Notes: generated from the letters alone by a model not told the origin. A stretch of DNA of 64,000 nt from Eilatimonas milleporae (GCF_003688555.1 NZ_REFR01000001.1:1-64000); one strand, 5' to 3'; shown: positions 8,781 to 18,199, numbered from the stretch's first letter. Translations and numbers: made by a program.

Positions 8781-9509
8781 TTAGCGCTCAATGTTGCCTC
8801 GGGTGCGGTCGCCATTATGCTCGTGGCCGCCCCCCTGACCCTGCCCATCATGACCCTGCCCATCATGACCCTGCCCATCATGACCGCGCCTGCGTCTCGT
8901 ACCCTGCCGCTGGTGCATCGTACTTGGCAACGCCATCAACTTTTGCCGCTGCTCTTTGGATAGCACGGGGCCGATGTCCACGCGCAGGTTGACGCTCCTG
9001 ATCAAAAGCTCCTGAATGCCGGTTGCTATCTCGTGCGATAGTCTATCCATGGTAGCCTCGAAATCATCGTCGGAGCTGTCAAGCGTCATGAGAACCCTTC
9101 GCTTCGTTGAAACTCTGCGTACGATTTGCCGAACCCCCGTGGACGATTCTTGCATGATCTCCCGGATCTGTTGTTGCTGCGCTTCACTCAGGTCCAACGC
9201 AACCGACATACGGGCAAGTGACTCTTCCGCGCGCGATATGCTGAAACCGACAGATGGATCAACATCATAGACAATCGCCGAGCCTCCTGCCGGGCCCCGC
9301 CCACCGCCGCGTCGACCGGGCCCTTGTTCTTGCCGGCGAGATTGCCTATGGGGGCTGGCGTCTTGTCGACCGTTATCCGTGCCTGAAACCGTCGCCGCGC
9401 TGGCAGCAAAAGCGTCTGCCGCCATTGTAGGCAATGTTAAGGTCCATGGGATGCCTGCTACGAGGGCAATAAAGACCTTTTGACGATCAAGGAAGGAAGA
9501 TTTGAGCAT
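8781..9509 (-). CDS. Spy/CpxP-like periplasmic protein with a His-rich C-terminal repeat
   Basis: The product is 242 residues from ATG 9507-9509, preceded by AAGGA and giving a signal peptide ending near DAFA. An alternative upstream ATG (9594-9596) overlaps the stop of the PepSY gene and would add 29 residues. After an Arg/Gly-rich segment comes a helical core resembling heavy-metal-sensor/Spy proteins (VALDLSEAQQQQIREIM, about 110-190). The C-terminus carries three exact GHDGQ units followed by GGGHEHNGD, a likely metal-binding tail. It probably acts in the periplasm beside the PepSY protein and receptors. Function is inferred from fold class and context only. Confidence 0.6.
   Translation of the reverse strand: MLKSSFLDRQKVFIALVAGIPWTLTLPTMAADAFAASAATVSGTDNGRQDASPHRQSRRQEQGPGRRGGGRGPAGGSAIVYDVDPSVGFSISRAEESLARMSVALDLSEAQQQQIREIMQESSTGVRQIVRRVSTKRRVLMTLDSSDDDFEATMDRLSHEIATGIQELLIRSVNLRVDIGPVLSKEQRQKLMALPSTMHQRQGTRRRRGHDGQGHDGQGHDGQGQGGGHEHNGDRTRGNIER
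8836..8880. repeat. 15-bp tandem repeat, 3 copies, coding for GHDGQ
   Basis: TGACCCTGCCCATCA repeats exactly three times. It is in frame with the minus-strand Spy-like gene and extends its His/Asp/Gly tail, so copy-number change would alter the number of putative metal ligands without a frameshift. Confidence 0.9.
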
Positions 9510-9592
9510 ACAATTGATGTTCCTTGAGGAGTATTGAGCCGCATGCCGTTGCGGAGCCTTGTCGACAGTGGGCTGGTTTGATTTGGCGGTCA

Positions 9593-10699
9593 TCATCGCT
9601 TTGCCTGACTCTGCTGCCTCAGGTGTTTGGTCATGCTGACAATGCCCGATACGGTAACAACCGTCGCGAGAGCCGCAAAGAGAAGCATAATAGCAAGGTA
9701 GCCGGAGGATACGTTGCGGCCCGTGTGCACCGGCACAATCATCATATATAGCTGCTGACCCAATGGCAGGGAGTCGAAAGGTGCGGCACCCAAAAATCCG
9801 GATTGTCCAGGATCGATATAAACCCTGCTTCCGGCCACGCCGAGCCAATCCCGTGATGTCACATAGCGGAATTGGATCGCCCTTCGGGGCTCTACGGTAC
9901 CGAAAACCGGCATACTGCCGTTGCTTCGGCCACGCGGGAAATGAATTGACCTGAGTTCCCCTTCCGGCATGGCCGCATTTGCTTTTGAAAGCCAGTTCGC
10001 CCAGTTGTCGACTATATAAAACGGATGGTCCTTCAAACCGGAGGCCGAAACTTGTTCCGCCTCCAATACGGAACGGGCGATTGGTCGGTACGTGATAGAC
10101 GCACCTGTGATGCCAAGTATGAGGATTGGTATCATAACAAGTATGCCGCCATGGATATGTGACTGGAAAAAGTCCCCGCGCCTGGATCCGCTCGGCAACA
10201 GTTTCCTGAGTCGGAAAGAGCGGCGCATTCGCCACCAAAGATACAGACCCATCAGGCTGAGGGTTATCGCTGTCAACGAAACCCACGCCGAGAGTTCAGC
10301 GCCACTCAGGCCGAAGGCCCCGTCCCGGCCGATCAGAAAATTGCGGTGTAGCCTTAGAACCGTTTGAAAGAAACCGCTCCGGGAAGATATCTGTTCATGA
10401 ATAAGCTTATGATCCCCGATCCTGTATGTCCGGATTACACCTTGCGCGCGCGCCTGATAAAATGGTGTGTCGGGTGTGGGCATGACGATTGATCGCAAGC
10501 CCCGCACCTCAGCCGTGATTTTTTCGATGGCCAGGGCATTTTCCGCGACCGTTGTCGGGCCATAAGCCTGCTCCATTTTGTTATATGCAGACACAAGCTC
10601 CTCGCCTCCGACGATCAGCCCGGACGTTAAGGTGATCAAAAACAATATGCTGACGGGTAAACCGATCCAACGATGGCACTGTCTCAGGAATCGACGCAT
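9593..10699 (-). CDS. PepSY-associated transmembrane protein
   Basis: The product is 368 residues. ATG 10697-10699 has GGAGG 6-7 bases upstream and is preferred over a GTG at 10718. It has the four-helix layout of PepSY_TM proteins: helix 1 (WIGLPVSILFLITLTSGLIVGG, about 11-32), a periplasmic loop, LHRNFLIG before helix 2, SHIHGGILVMIPILILGITG for helix 3, and a last helix near the C-terminus. His residues at helix edges (CHRW, LHRNF, HIHGG) could bind heme or metal; relatives are linked to iron-chelate uptake and ferric reduction. The 3' end overlaps a possible start of the Spy-like gene (ATGATGA), suggesting an operon with the TonB receptor gene upstream. Confidence 0.75.
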   Translation of the reverse strand: MRRFLRQCHRWIGLPVSILFLITLTSGLIVGGEELVSAYNKMEQAYGPTTVAENALAIEKITAEVRGLRSIVMPTPDTPFYQARAQGVIRTYRIGDHKLIHEQISSRSGFFQTVLRLHRNFLIGRDGAFGLSGAELSAWVSLTAITLSLMGLYLWWRMRRSFRLRKLLPSGSRRGDFFQSHIHGGILVMIPILILGITGASITYRPIARSVLEAEQVSASGLKDHPFYIVDNWANWLSKANAAMPEGELRSIHFPRGRSNGSMPVFGTVEPRRAIQFRYVTSRDWLGVAGSRVYIDPGQSGFLGAAPFDSLPLGQQLYMMIVPVHTGRNVSSGYLAIMLLFAALATVVTVSGIVSMTKHLRQQSQAKR

Positions 10700-10753
10700 G
10701 TTCGCCTCCGGGCCCGCCACGGTCGCTCACCGTGACAGGGCAGGGAAAGAGTG

Positions 10754-13120
10754 TCAGAAAACTATATTCAGAGCGAGCCGTGCGTTCAGGCCTATGGAGT
10801 TGTCGATCTGATCGAAACGGCGATAAAGCCTGTCAGTGACATTGTTTATGCGGGTGGTCAAAGCGGTCCGGGATGAGAAGCGATAGGCTCCGAAGAGGTT
10901 GAAAATTGTTGCCCCTTCCGAGCTGTCACCAACGACATTCTGATTTTCCCCAAATTCCGTCTGGCTGCCGAAACTCTCCATTTCAGTGCCAAGTTCAAGT
11001 TTCTGATCCAGTAGGCGAACACCGAGAAACAGTGATCCTCTGACGGGCCTCACAGAATTGAGGGGGACGTCCGTATCTTTTCTTTCACCGTCTGAGGCTG
11101 AGAACTGCCCGCCTGCGAAATAGGTTCCCGCGTCGTATCGAAAATCAACTTCAATACCCTCGATCCTGGCCTCGCCAATGTTTTGCAACTGTTGGGTAAT
11201 CGTCGTCACATTGCCTTCCGTGCGACTGTCAAGAATCACGTTTTCAATGCGATTGGAGAAATCGTTTCGGAAAACGCCCACTGACGCCCGCAGGAAGTCG
11301 CCGCCGAATAACGCGCCCCTGTATCGCAGTGCCAGTTCATAACTGTTGGATAACTCCGCCTGGATGTTGTCACTGGCAAGAATGACATTCACGGTTGTGG
11401 AGCCGCGGCGCGTGCGCTCGGTCGTAAGGTCAACCGTCAGGTTGCTGAGCCTGGGTGCGGTGAGACCTTTCGAAAAGCTGCCGACCAGTTCAAGCCCGGA
11501 ATCCCTACCAAGGGGCGACACCGCGGCTGTGATTTTGGGTAAGAAAAAGTCGCCTTCTGAACCGGGCCCGTTATCGCGCTTCAGATCGAATAATTCATAC
11601 CGCAGGCCGGGGATTAACGTAATGTAATCACCTATCTTAACGCGATCCTGAACGAAGAAACCATAGGACGCACGCGTACCGCTCACGTCACTGGAGTCGC
11701 CTACAAACTCTAAATCGTCCTTTACACCGCTTGCGCCCACATACAGGTCATGGGACATGCCTGCGGCATTGAAGCGATATCCGGCATAGGCTTTACCGCC
11801 GATGCTCTTGATATCCCGTGCATCAAATTCGCCCGGGTCGCCACCAGCGCCTCTCCTGTTCTCAAGCAACGTTTCCACATGCTTGGTATCCGTGTAGAAG
11901 GTATCGGCATGAAAGATCAGGCCCTTAATACTCTCCACTTTATAGTCGACGGCGAGCGAGAGTGAATTGTCCACCACATCATTTTCAAAATCAGCATCTT
12001 GGCGGATGTTGCTTTGGGCAAAAATGTTTGAGCCGATATAGTTGAACTCTGCCCGCTGGTAGGTTGCCTCGACATCGACATTGGTGCTGGGTTGCCACTG
12101 GACTTTCCCCAGCACTGCCAGTGTCTCATTGCCACTATTCAGAACTTCTTCGCCACCGCCGTCTTCATAGCTGTCGTATTCACGGTATGACACGCCGCCA
12201 AGAATGGATATGGTGTCGTTCACCGAGGCTGCACCGGCGAACGAGCCGTAATAGCCGTTACCATTTGACTCAGCGCCTGCTGCAAACATACCGCCAAAAT
12301 CGTTGCCGCCATCGACAAAATCGTTCGGATCTATTGTCTCGAACTGGACGCGGCCGCCGATTGATCCTGTGCCGAATGTATTCGAGACCGGACCACGGAT
12401 CAGTGTTACTTGCTTTAAAAACTCCGGTACGATGAAGACGGGATTAAACGTCGTTCCGTGCTTGGTCGTAACAAGGTTCTTCTCCGCGCCATCAATGGAA
12501 ATGACAACACTGTTCGCGCCTTCGGTGCCTCGTAGATTGAAATCGAAAAATTGTCTGCCTGGCCCCTGAATTGCCTCGACCGCGGCTGTGTTTCGAAACA
12601 GCTCATCAATCGTGGTCGCTAAATTTCTCTGTATTTCCTCGCCACCAATTCTAATAGCGCCTTCGGTCTCTGAGATAATCCCCAACACAATGATTTCCTC
12701 CGCGAAATCACCGTCACTGTCACTGTCAGGGGGGGGAGCATCATTCTCGTTTGCGGGCTTGCCTGAAACATTTTCGCGGCGCACGACGAGGTACTGGCCG
12801 CCGGGCCGCCGAGAAACGTCCAGCCCCGACCCTTCAAGAGCCTGGGCGACAGCGTCCGCGAAGGTGAGCGCTCTTTCAACTTTATGGGCTTGCTTGCCTT
12901 TGACAAGGTCGCGAGGCGCGAGAAGGTCGATTTCATATCGGCGTGCGATAGCGAAAAGAGTTTTGTCCAATGGGCCTGCTGGTATGTCGAGGGCCTGAGC
13001 AGTCGCCTGTTCCTGGCTGGCGAATGCCGGAGTGTACATGGTCGGGACAGTCACCGCCAAAAGCGATGCCATCCCCATGAATGCGGCCTTCGTGCTTCCT
13101 GTCGCGGAAAAAACAGTCAT
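10754..13120 (-). CDS. TonB-dependent receptor with N-terminal STN signalling domain
   Basis: The product is 788 residues. A signal peptide ending near PAFAS is followed by an STN (secretin/TonB N-terminal) domain (about 38-115, LDIPAGPLDKTLFAIARRYEIDLLAP), a Pro/Asp linker, the TonB-box-like EEIIVLG, a plug (FDFNLRGTEGANSVVISIDG) and a barrel ending LALNIVF. The STN domain marks a FecA-type transducer that signals ligand occupancy through an anti-sigma factor; the matching FecR and FecI genes lie directly upstream. The plug and barrel look closest to hemoglobin/transferrin-type or catecholate receptors. A ferric-chelate or heme ligand is likely but unproven. Confidence 0.88.
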   Translation of the reverse strand: MTVFSATGSTKAAFMGMASLLAVTVPTMYTPAFASQEQATAQALDIPAGPLDKTLFAIARRYEIDLLAPRDLVKGKQAHKVERALTFADAVAQALEGSGLDVSRRPGGQYLVVRRENVSGKPANENDAPPPDSDSDGDFAEEIIVLGIISETEGAIRIGGEEIQRNLATTIDELFRNTAAVEAIQGPGRQFFDFNLRGTEGANSVVISIDGAEKNLVTTKHGTTFNPVFIVPEFLKQVTLIRGPVSNTFGTGSIGGRVQFETIDPNDFVDGGNDFGGMFAAGAESNGNGYYGSFAGAASVNDTISILGGVSYREYDSYEDGGGEEVLNSGNETLAVLGKVQWQPSTNVDVEATYQRAEFNYIGSNIFAQSNIRQDADFENDVVDNSLSLAVDYKVESIKGLIFHADTFYTDTKHVETLLENRRGAGGDPGEFDARDIKSIGGKAYAGYRFNAAGMSHDLYVGASGVKDDLEFVGDSSDVSGTRASYGFFVQDRVKIGDYITLIPGLRYELFDLKRDNGPGSEGDFFLPKITAAVSPLGRDSGLELVGSFSKGLTAPRLSNLTVDLTTERTRRGSTTVNVILASDNIQAELSNSYELALRYRGALFGGDFLRASVGVFRNDFSNRIENVILDSRTEGNVTTITQQLQNIGEARIEGIEVDFRYDAGTYFAGGQFSASDGERKDTDVPLNSVRPVRGSLFLGVRLLDQKLELGTEMESFGSQTEFGENQNVVGDSSEGATIFNLFGAYRFSSRTALTTRINNVTDRLYRRFDQIDNSIGLNARLALNIVF

Positions 13121-13231
13121 ACATCCCCCAAAATTTTCTGCAAATAGCTGTTAATTGCATATATTAGGAGAGACACGCGGGCCGGCTGAAATGACACCCT
13201 GACAGAAATTATTTCTTTTATATCGACTGAA

Positions 13232-14323
13232 TTATTCGCTGTAGCGAAGGATCACGCGTCCAGGGTCGGATTGATCCACCACGACCGGCGCGACATCAGG
13301 CAGCATTGAGAGCATTGCTTCGATATTGGCCCCATCAAAAGAGGCTGAGACCGAGACATCGGCGAGCCGACCCTCCGGGTCGACTACTTTTATGGCGACG
13401 TCGGAGTATCTTTGCGCATCTGCGACAAGTTCTGCCAGACTGGCCTCAATGTATTCAAGCCGGGCGCTGCGCCAGGCACCGACCGACTCCGTATCGATCG
13501 TCCAGATATCACTAAGCCTGCCGTCGCGAGCAACGATCTGCTGGCCGGCGGCCAGGGTATCTCTGGTCATCATTTCTGTGCGGCCTGACCCAAAAGCAAG
13601 AGGAAACTGAACATTGACAGCCCCCTCGGCCACGGCGACACGGACGACCTGAGCACTGTGTCGGACGTCAAATACGGTACCGAGCGCCGTGGCGGTCAGC
13701 CTCCCTGCTTCGACCGCAAAGGGCCGGTCCGCATCATGCGCTACGTCAAATAATGCTGTTCCACTCACCAGCTGCAACTCCCGGCGCTCATCTGTGTATG
13801 TGACCAGCAGATGCGATGCCGGACCAAGAGTGGCGTCCGTTCCATCAACGAGGGCTATGGTGCGAACTTCCGCACGACTTGTCTGAAACGTCCCTTCAAA
13901 TGATGCTCTCACGCGCGTTCCATCGCTCTCACCAATGAATGAGAAAGCCCCGAACACCATAAATAAAACCACCAGGCATGCCGCCGCGGCAGCCTGAACA
14001 GGGCGGCTTGACACAGGCGGCAGCATGCCCTCGACCAGGGAGAAGAAGCGCTTTGTAAAGGCAAAATGGGCAGCGGAAGGTGTCGTTGTCGCCGGAGAAA
14101 CAAAAGTCTCTGGCAGTGCGAATGTCTCCGGGCTCAGCGTTTCAAGCGCAGAAGCAATGGTGACTGCGCGGTCGAAAGCCTCTTCATGCCGAATATCGCT
14201 CTTGAGCCATGCTTCAAAAGCACTTTTCTCAGCTTCATCCATGTCGCCGTCTTTCAGCCTCAAACGCCATGCGTGCGAAGCGAAGGCAATGGCATCAAGC
14301 TGTGATTTCGGATATTCGTCCAT
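13232..14323 (-). CDS. fecR: FecR-type anti-sigma factor / sigma regulator
   Basis: The product is 363 residues from ATG 14321-14323, four bases after the sigma-factor stop, with AAGGA inside the end of that gene. An N-terminal FecR_N-like region (about 10-60: FASHAWRLRLKDGDMDEAEKSAFEAWL) binds the ECF sigma factor. One transmembrane helix follows (about 120-140, AAAAACLVVLFMVFGAFSF), then a periplasmic FecR domain (GTFQTSRAEVRTIALVDGTDATLG and GTVFDVRH). In the family it passes the receptor's signal from periplasm to cytoplasm. Gene order sigma-fecR-receptor is the classical one. A longer start at 14371 inside the sigma gene is unlikely. Confidence 0.85.
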   Translation of the reverse strand: MDEYPKSQLDAIAFASHAWRLRLKDGDMDEAEKSAFEAWLKSDIRHEEAFDRAVTIASALETLSPETFALPETFVSPATTTPSAAHFAFTKRFFSLVEGMLPPVSSRPVQAAAAACLVVLFMVFGAFSFIGESDGTRVRASFEGTFQTSRAEVRTIALVDGTDATLGPASHLLVTYTDERRELQLVSGTALFDVAHDADRPFAVEAGRLTATALGTVFDVRHSAQVVRVAVAEGAVNVQFPLAFGSGRTEMMTRDTLAAGQQIVARDGRLSDIWTIDTESVGAWRSARLEYIEASLAELVADAQRYSDVAIKVVDPEGRLADVSVSASFDGANIEAMLSMLPDVAPVVVDQSDPGRVILRYSE

Positions 14324-14327
14324 AGCG

Positions 14328-14927
14328 TCAGTCCTTGGCGTCCGGTCGCAACGCCGCGTCAATTTGTGCAAATGCCCGCGCCAGATGATTGACCGTCGCG
14401 GTTCTGCTTATCCCCATTTCTCGAGCAACCTCAGCGGCTTTTAGTCCGTCGACATGATGCAAAATAAAGGCCTGTCGCCGAGGCGCGGTCATCTGCGCGA
14501 CTATCTTCTGAATCGCTTTTATTTGCACCCTTGCACTTACGACCCTTTCAGGCTCCAGGGTGGAACCCCGTTCTGCAAAATAAAGTTGTTCCAGCTCATA
14601 ATCGTAGCGCGAGCGAACTTCTCGGGCCCGGTGCTCGTTTAGAAAAAGGTTGCGCGCCGTTCGCCACAAAAAGGCTTCCAGGTTCCTGATCGGCGTGGTT
14701 TCTTGGCGTTCAAGAAGTTTTTGGAAGGCCAGGTGGGCGATATCCTCCGGTTCTGGTGGACCGTCACCAAACATCTTCCGCAGTAATCGCGCAAGAGGGC
14801 CGATATGTCTTTTATAAAGCTTTTCGATTTCGTGTTTGTCGACTTTTGCTGTCTGCGAGGGGGGGGGCGCCCGATCCCGTGTCACTCCCGGACTCTCCAA
14901 AAGGGATCTCTCCGGCGCTGACGGCAC
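14328..14927 (-). CDS. fecI: ECF RNA polymerase sigma factor, FecI type
   Basis: The product is up to 199 residues. Region 2 (EDIAHLAFQKLLER and FLWRTARNLFLNEHRA, about 62-102) and region 4 (MTAPRRQAFILHHVDGLKAAEVAREMGISRTATVNHL, about 145-181) are clear. The start is uncertain: GTG 14925-14927 has no ribosome-binding site, while GTG 14883-14885 has GGAG 9 bases before it. Between them and the conserved core runs a 9-base G/C homopolymer (14859-14867). It should drive the STN-receptor operon when the receptor is loaded. A Fur-box-like site lies about 90 bases upstream. Confidence 0.85.
   Translation of the reverse strand: MPSAPERSLLESPGVTRDRAPPPSQTAKVDKHEIEKLYKRHIGPLARLLRKMFGDGPPEPEDIAHLAFQKLLERQETTPIRNLEAFLWRTARNLFLNEHRAREVRSRYDYELEQLYFAERGSTLEPERVVSARVQIKAIQKIVAQMTAPRRQAFILHHVDGLKAAEVAREMGISRTATVNHLARAFAQIDAALRPDAKD
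14859..14867. repeat. 9-base homopolymer (C9 on coding strand) near the sigma-factor start
   Basis: Nine consecutive G on the plus strand lie inside the first 25 codons of the FecI-type gene. A one-base slip would change the frame between either GTG start and the conserved domains, or bring a nearby ATG (about 14929-14931) into frame. Confidence 0.8.
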
Positions 14928-15013
14928 CCATTTGATTGTCTACAGACATGACATTCTCAGCGTGTTGAACGCTTGGCGGCTACAACGTTGCACAATACCT
15001 GTTTGGCTATCCA

Positions 15014-15032
15014 GCATTTGATAATCATTTGC
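15014..15032. promoter_or_regulatory. Fur-box-like iron operator upstream of the sigma gene
   Basis: GCATTTGATAATCATTTGC shares 13 of 19 positions with the classical Fur box, including an uninterrupted core TGATAATCATT. It lies 87-105 bases before the FecI-type start, in the 318-base intergenic stretch 14928-15245, which otherwise shows no gene. Confidence 0.6.
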
Positions 15033-15245
15033 AACTAAAATAAGCAGCATGACAGATATCCCAGGAATACTCGCAACTCACCAACGGTTCAGAAGGCTTG
15101 AACACAGTTCCATTCACCAGGCCCACGGATCAAAGTCGAAAGGCCGGGCCGTGTTTTGGAGTCCGCCCTTTAATTGGTGGCGGGATTTGGTGGCGGGGCC
15201 TGGTACGTTGTCGAACGTATTGAACGCCTGTTTCCGGTCAAAAGC

Positions 15246-15990
15246 GGACACTCCATCGAAGACGGTATGTTGCGTGTGTGCTTGAAAGAGCCGGCGTCAG
15301 AGCGCCGACGGTTCGGGGATCGACGCTTGCATATCCTGCTCAAGCGGGAGGGCCGGTATGTGAACCGACAGAAGCTTTATCCTCTGTGTCGCGAGGAAGA
15401 CTTGACGGTGGGCAAGCGTGGTGGTCGCAAATGCGCCATCGGCAGACGGCGGCCTATGGCGCCCCCGAACCGACCGGACCAGAGATGGTCTCCAGACTTT
15501 ATGTCCGACTGTCTGGAAGACGGCCGCCGGTTCCTTGTGCTCAGTGTAATCGATGACTTCAGCCGGGAATGCCTGACCTCGGTGGCCGAACACCCCCCCC
15601 CCCCTGCCAGGAGAATGCGTTGTGCCTGAATTGGACCGGGTCGCCGAGATGCGCTGCTATCCGAAACTGATCATCTCCGACTAACGGCACAGGGCTGACC
15701 GGCAATGCCATGCTCAAATGGCAGCAGGATCGAAAGGTCGGCTGGCATTATACATCGCACCTGGAAAGCCGATGCAGAACGGTCTGGTCGGGAGCTTCAA
15801 CGGGCGTATGCGCGAAGACTGCCTCAATGAGCACCTGTGCGCCGCGCTACGCCATGCCTGCCACAGGGTCGCGGCATGGCGCAGCGACTATAATCATAAC
15901 CGGTCTCACTCCGGCTTGGCTGGCCTGATGCCATACGAATATGCCAACCGGTCAATGAAAGACCAAAACCGGAACAGGGCTAACTTATAA
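15246..15990 (+). pseudogene. Decayed IS3-family transposase (OrfB) remnant
   Basis: Segments typical of the IS3-family DDE transposase are recognisable but broken into two parts. The first (15246-15590) has ERRRFGDRRLHILLKREG, then DQRWSPDFMSDCLEDGRRF with the first catalytic Asp. Then a 12-C run (15593-15604) destroys the frame, and a stop follows LIISD where SDNGTE is expected, so the second Asp motif is truncated. The last part (15718-15990) reads [26 protein letters not shown]; the expected catalytic Glu of VESFNGR is Gly here. OrfA and terminal inverted repeats were not found. The element is therefore dead, and it marks the border between the Fec block and the GC-rich DUF3501 operon. 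Confidence 0.85.
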
Positions 15991-16033
15991 TCCCGGACTC
16001 ATCGGGGAGCCGGCCACCGCTTCCAGACCGGCC

Positions 16034-16633
16034 TTAAAGGTCGCGCGTCAGTTCCGCCCGCATGTCTTCGCGCAAACCGGCCATATGGGTATAGTTCGGG
16101 TGGGTGACGGTGACGATCACCTCGGTGCCGGGTGCGGCAAAGGCGGCAGCCTGTTCCGCCGTCATATGGAAATGCAGGAAATGGACGCTGGATGTCTTGC
16201 CGTCCGGCGTGGTGCGGTCCACATCGTTTTCCCAGGTTGCCTGTACCGTCTCCCCGCCAAAGCGCAGCGAGACGTGCTCCTCGATCCTGCCAAGGCTGTC
16301 CAGAAGGCGCGCGCGCTGCACCGGTTCGTTCACCTCGATCATCAGGGTCGCGGACAGTTCATTGCCCTGCGGGATCAGCGGATTGTAGGCCAGCAATTCG
16401 TCCTGCAGCTGTTCTTCGCCGCCGCCTTCCGCATGCAGCATTTCCTGCACCTGATACAGCATTGTCTCATAACATTCGAAATACAGCGTCAGGTGCGGGC
16501 CGACATGGACGCGGCGGTTCTTTTTCATGGCGATGATTTCGGCGCGGCGCGCCTTGCGCGCTGCGGCATAGGTGGCCGCGTCCAGAATATCGCTGCGCTC
16601 GATACTGCGTTTTTTGGTGACGGCTGCCGTCAT
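16034..16633 (-). CDS. DUF3501 family protein
   Basis: The product is 199 residues and is recognised as DUF3501 from its overall pattern (RSDILDAATYAAARKARRAEIIAMKKNRRVHVGP and FECYETMLYQVQEML near residues 50-65) and from its place after a GlpC-like Fe-S protein and a rubrerythrin gene, a grouping common in proteobacteria. Its ATG overlaps the stop of the Fe-S gene (ATGA), indicating translational coupling. The biochemical role is unknown; genomic partners point to peroxide or oxygen protection of redox metal centres. It is soluble and lacks a signal peptide. Confidence 0.75.
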   Translation of the reverse strand: MTAAVTKKRSIERSDILDAATYAAARKARRAEIIAMKKNRRVHVGPHLTLYFECYETMLYQVQEMLHAEGGGEEQLQDELLAYNPLIPQGNELSATLMIEVNEPVQRARLLDSLGRIEEHVSLRFGGETVQATWENDVDRTTPDGKTSSVHFLHFHMTAEQAAAFAAPGTEVIVTVTHPNYTHMAGLREDMRAELTRDL

Positions 16634-18036
16634 GAACTGGTCTCCCGGTCTGTTGGCGCGTCCAGCCCGTAGGCATGGGCCAGAAGCTGGATCGGATGCT
16701 GAAAGGCCTGAATGCCACTATCCATGCCGGTATGAATATTCGTGGTGTCGGCCTCGGCGATGGTCATGCCCTGCACGATATGCTCGCGCGCCAGCGGGCA
16801 TTCCGACACCACATAGGCCGGGCCGTCCGCCTTGGCCACATGTTTCGTCACCTGCTTGACCACCGGTTTGCCGACCTTTAGCGCGGTTTCGAAATTGTCT
16901 GTCTCCACGCCCCACGCGCCGCCGTGACCGGAACACCGCTCCACCGGCCTCACCTTCGTCTCGGGGATCAGACGCAGCAGCTGCGTCGCCTTCTGACCCA
17001 TATTCTGCGCCCGGCTGTGGCAGGAAATATGCACCGTGACCTCGCCGCCGATGGGGGCGAGCCCGTCGGCCAGGCCCTCTTTCCCGGCAATGTCCATGAT
17101 ATATTCGGCGGCGTCGTAGCTGGCCTCGCTCAGCGTTTTCACCGCCGTGTCGCCGGGCAGGATCAGCGGCCATTCCTGTTTCAGCATCAGGGCGCAGGAC
17201 GGCACCAGCGCGACGACGCTGTAGCCCTCCGCCACATAAGGGGCAAGGGTCCGGGCCACGCTTTTCGCCTTGTCCGCCACCTTGGCGATGTCGCCGGCCT
17301 CAAGCTGGGGCATGCCGCAGCATTCGGGATAGACGACCTCCGTCTCCACGCCGTTGTGCGCCAGCAGGGCCAGCATGGCGTCGGCGATATCGGTGTTGTT
17401 GTAATTGGCGAAACAGGTGGCGTACAGCACCGCCTTGCGCCCGTGGGCCGGGGCGTCCGCGTTGACGGCGGGCATGGACTTCGCCGCCTGTTTGGTAAAC
17501 GGCGTCGCGGCGTATTTCGGCAGGGCGGCGCGGCGGTCTATGCCCGCCACCGTTTCCATCACCGTGCGGGTCAGGCGGTTGTCTTCCCGCGTCGCCCAGT
17601 TGGCCAGCCCGGAAAATCCGCAGCCCAGCTTGCCGTTGCGGTCGGTCTTGCGCACCTGTTTGGCCATGGTGGCCACATCGCCCTTTTTGTTTTCCACGGC
17701 GCGGTAGCGCAGCATCAGATGCGGGAAGTCCAGATTGAACTCGTGCGGCGGCACATAGGGGCATTTCGTCATGAAACACATGTCGCACAGCGTGCAGGCA
17801 TTGACGACCGGCTTGAAATCCTTGCTGTCCACGCTGTCCAGTTCGCCGGTGTCGGACCCGTCGATCAGGTCGAACAGGCGCGGGAAACTGTCGCACAGAT
17901 TAAAGCAGCGCCGGCAGCCGTGGCAGATATCGAAAACCCGCCGCAATTCCTCGTCCAGCTTGGCCTCGTCGTAAAAATCGTCCTCCTGCCAGTCGATGGG
18001 ATGACGCATCGGTGCGTCAAGGCTGCCTTCTCGCAT
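16630..18036 (-). CDS. GlpC-like heterodisulfide-reductase-related Fe-S protein
   Basis: The product is 468 residues. Two ferredoxin-type Cys clusters lie at the N-terminus: [11 protein letters not shown] (about 38-48) and [13 protein letters not shown] (about 81-93). Two CCG-type Cys-rich domains follow ([11 protein letters not shown] around 239-249 and SGHGGAWG near 373, the latter without CCG). GlpC and HdrB relatives pass electrons via such clusters. Start ATG 18034-18036 has GGGGAC upstream. It follows rubrerythrin by 193 bases and is coupled to DUF3501, so electron supply to rubrerythrin is a reasonable but untested idea. Confidence 0.8.
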   Translation of the reverse strand: MREGSLDAPMRHPIDWQEDDFYDEAKLDEELRRVFDICHGCRRCFNLCDSFPRLFDLIDGSDTGELDSVDSKDFKPVVNACTLCDMCFMTKCPYVPPHEFNLDFPHLMLRYRAVENKKGDVATMAKQVRKTDRNGKLGCGFSGLANWATREDNRLTRTVMETVAGIDRRAALPKYAATPFTKQAAKSMPAVNADAPAHGRKAVLYATCFANYNNTDIADAMLALLAHNGVETEVVYPECCGMPQLEAGDIAKVADKAKSVARTLAPYVAEGYSVVALVPSCALMLKQEWPLILPGDTAVKTLSEASYDAAEYIMDIAGKEGLADGLAPIGGEVTVHISCHSRAQNMGQKATQLLRLIPETKVRPVERCSGHGGAWGVETDNFETALKVGKPVVKQVTKHVAKADGPAYVVSECPLAREHIVQGMTIAEADTTNIHTGMDSGIQAFQHPIQLLAHAYGLDAPTDRETSS

Positions 18037-18152
18037 GGAATGTCCCCTTTTTGCTGGATGATATGTCTGGCGACAGGGTCACGACTACCGTGCCGGACGG
18101 GCGCACCCGTCCGGGGAAAAGACTGTTCCGACGGGCTCGGCCGCCCCCCAGA

Positions 18153-18199
18153 GTTCACATCGTTGTTCACATCGTTGTTCACACCGTGTTCACACCGCG
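18153..18199. repeat. 12-bp tandem repeat, 4 copies, between rubrerythrin and Fe-S genes
   Basis: GTTCACATCGTT occurs twice exactly, followed by two diverged copies (GTTCACACCGT and GTTCACACCGCG). The array lies in the 193-base gap of the operon and does not encode protein in a supported frame. Confidence 0.8.
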
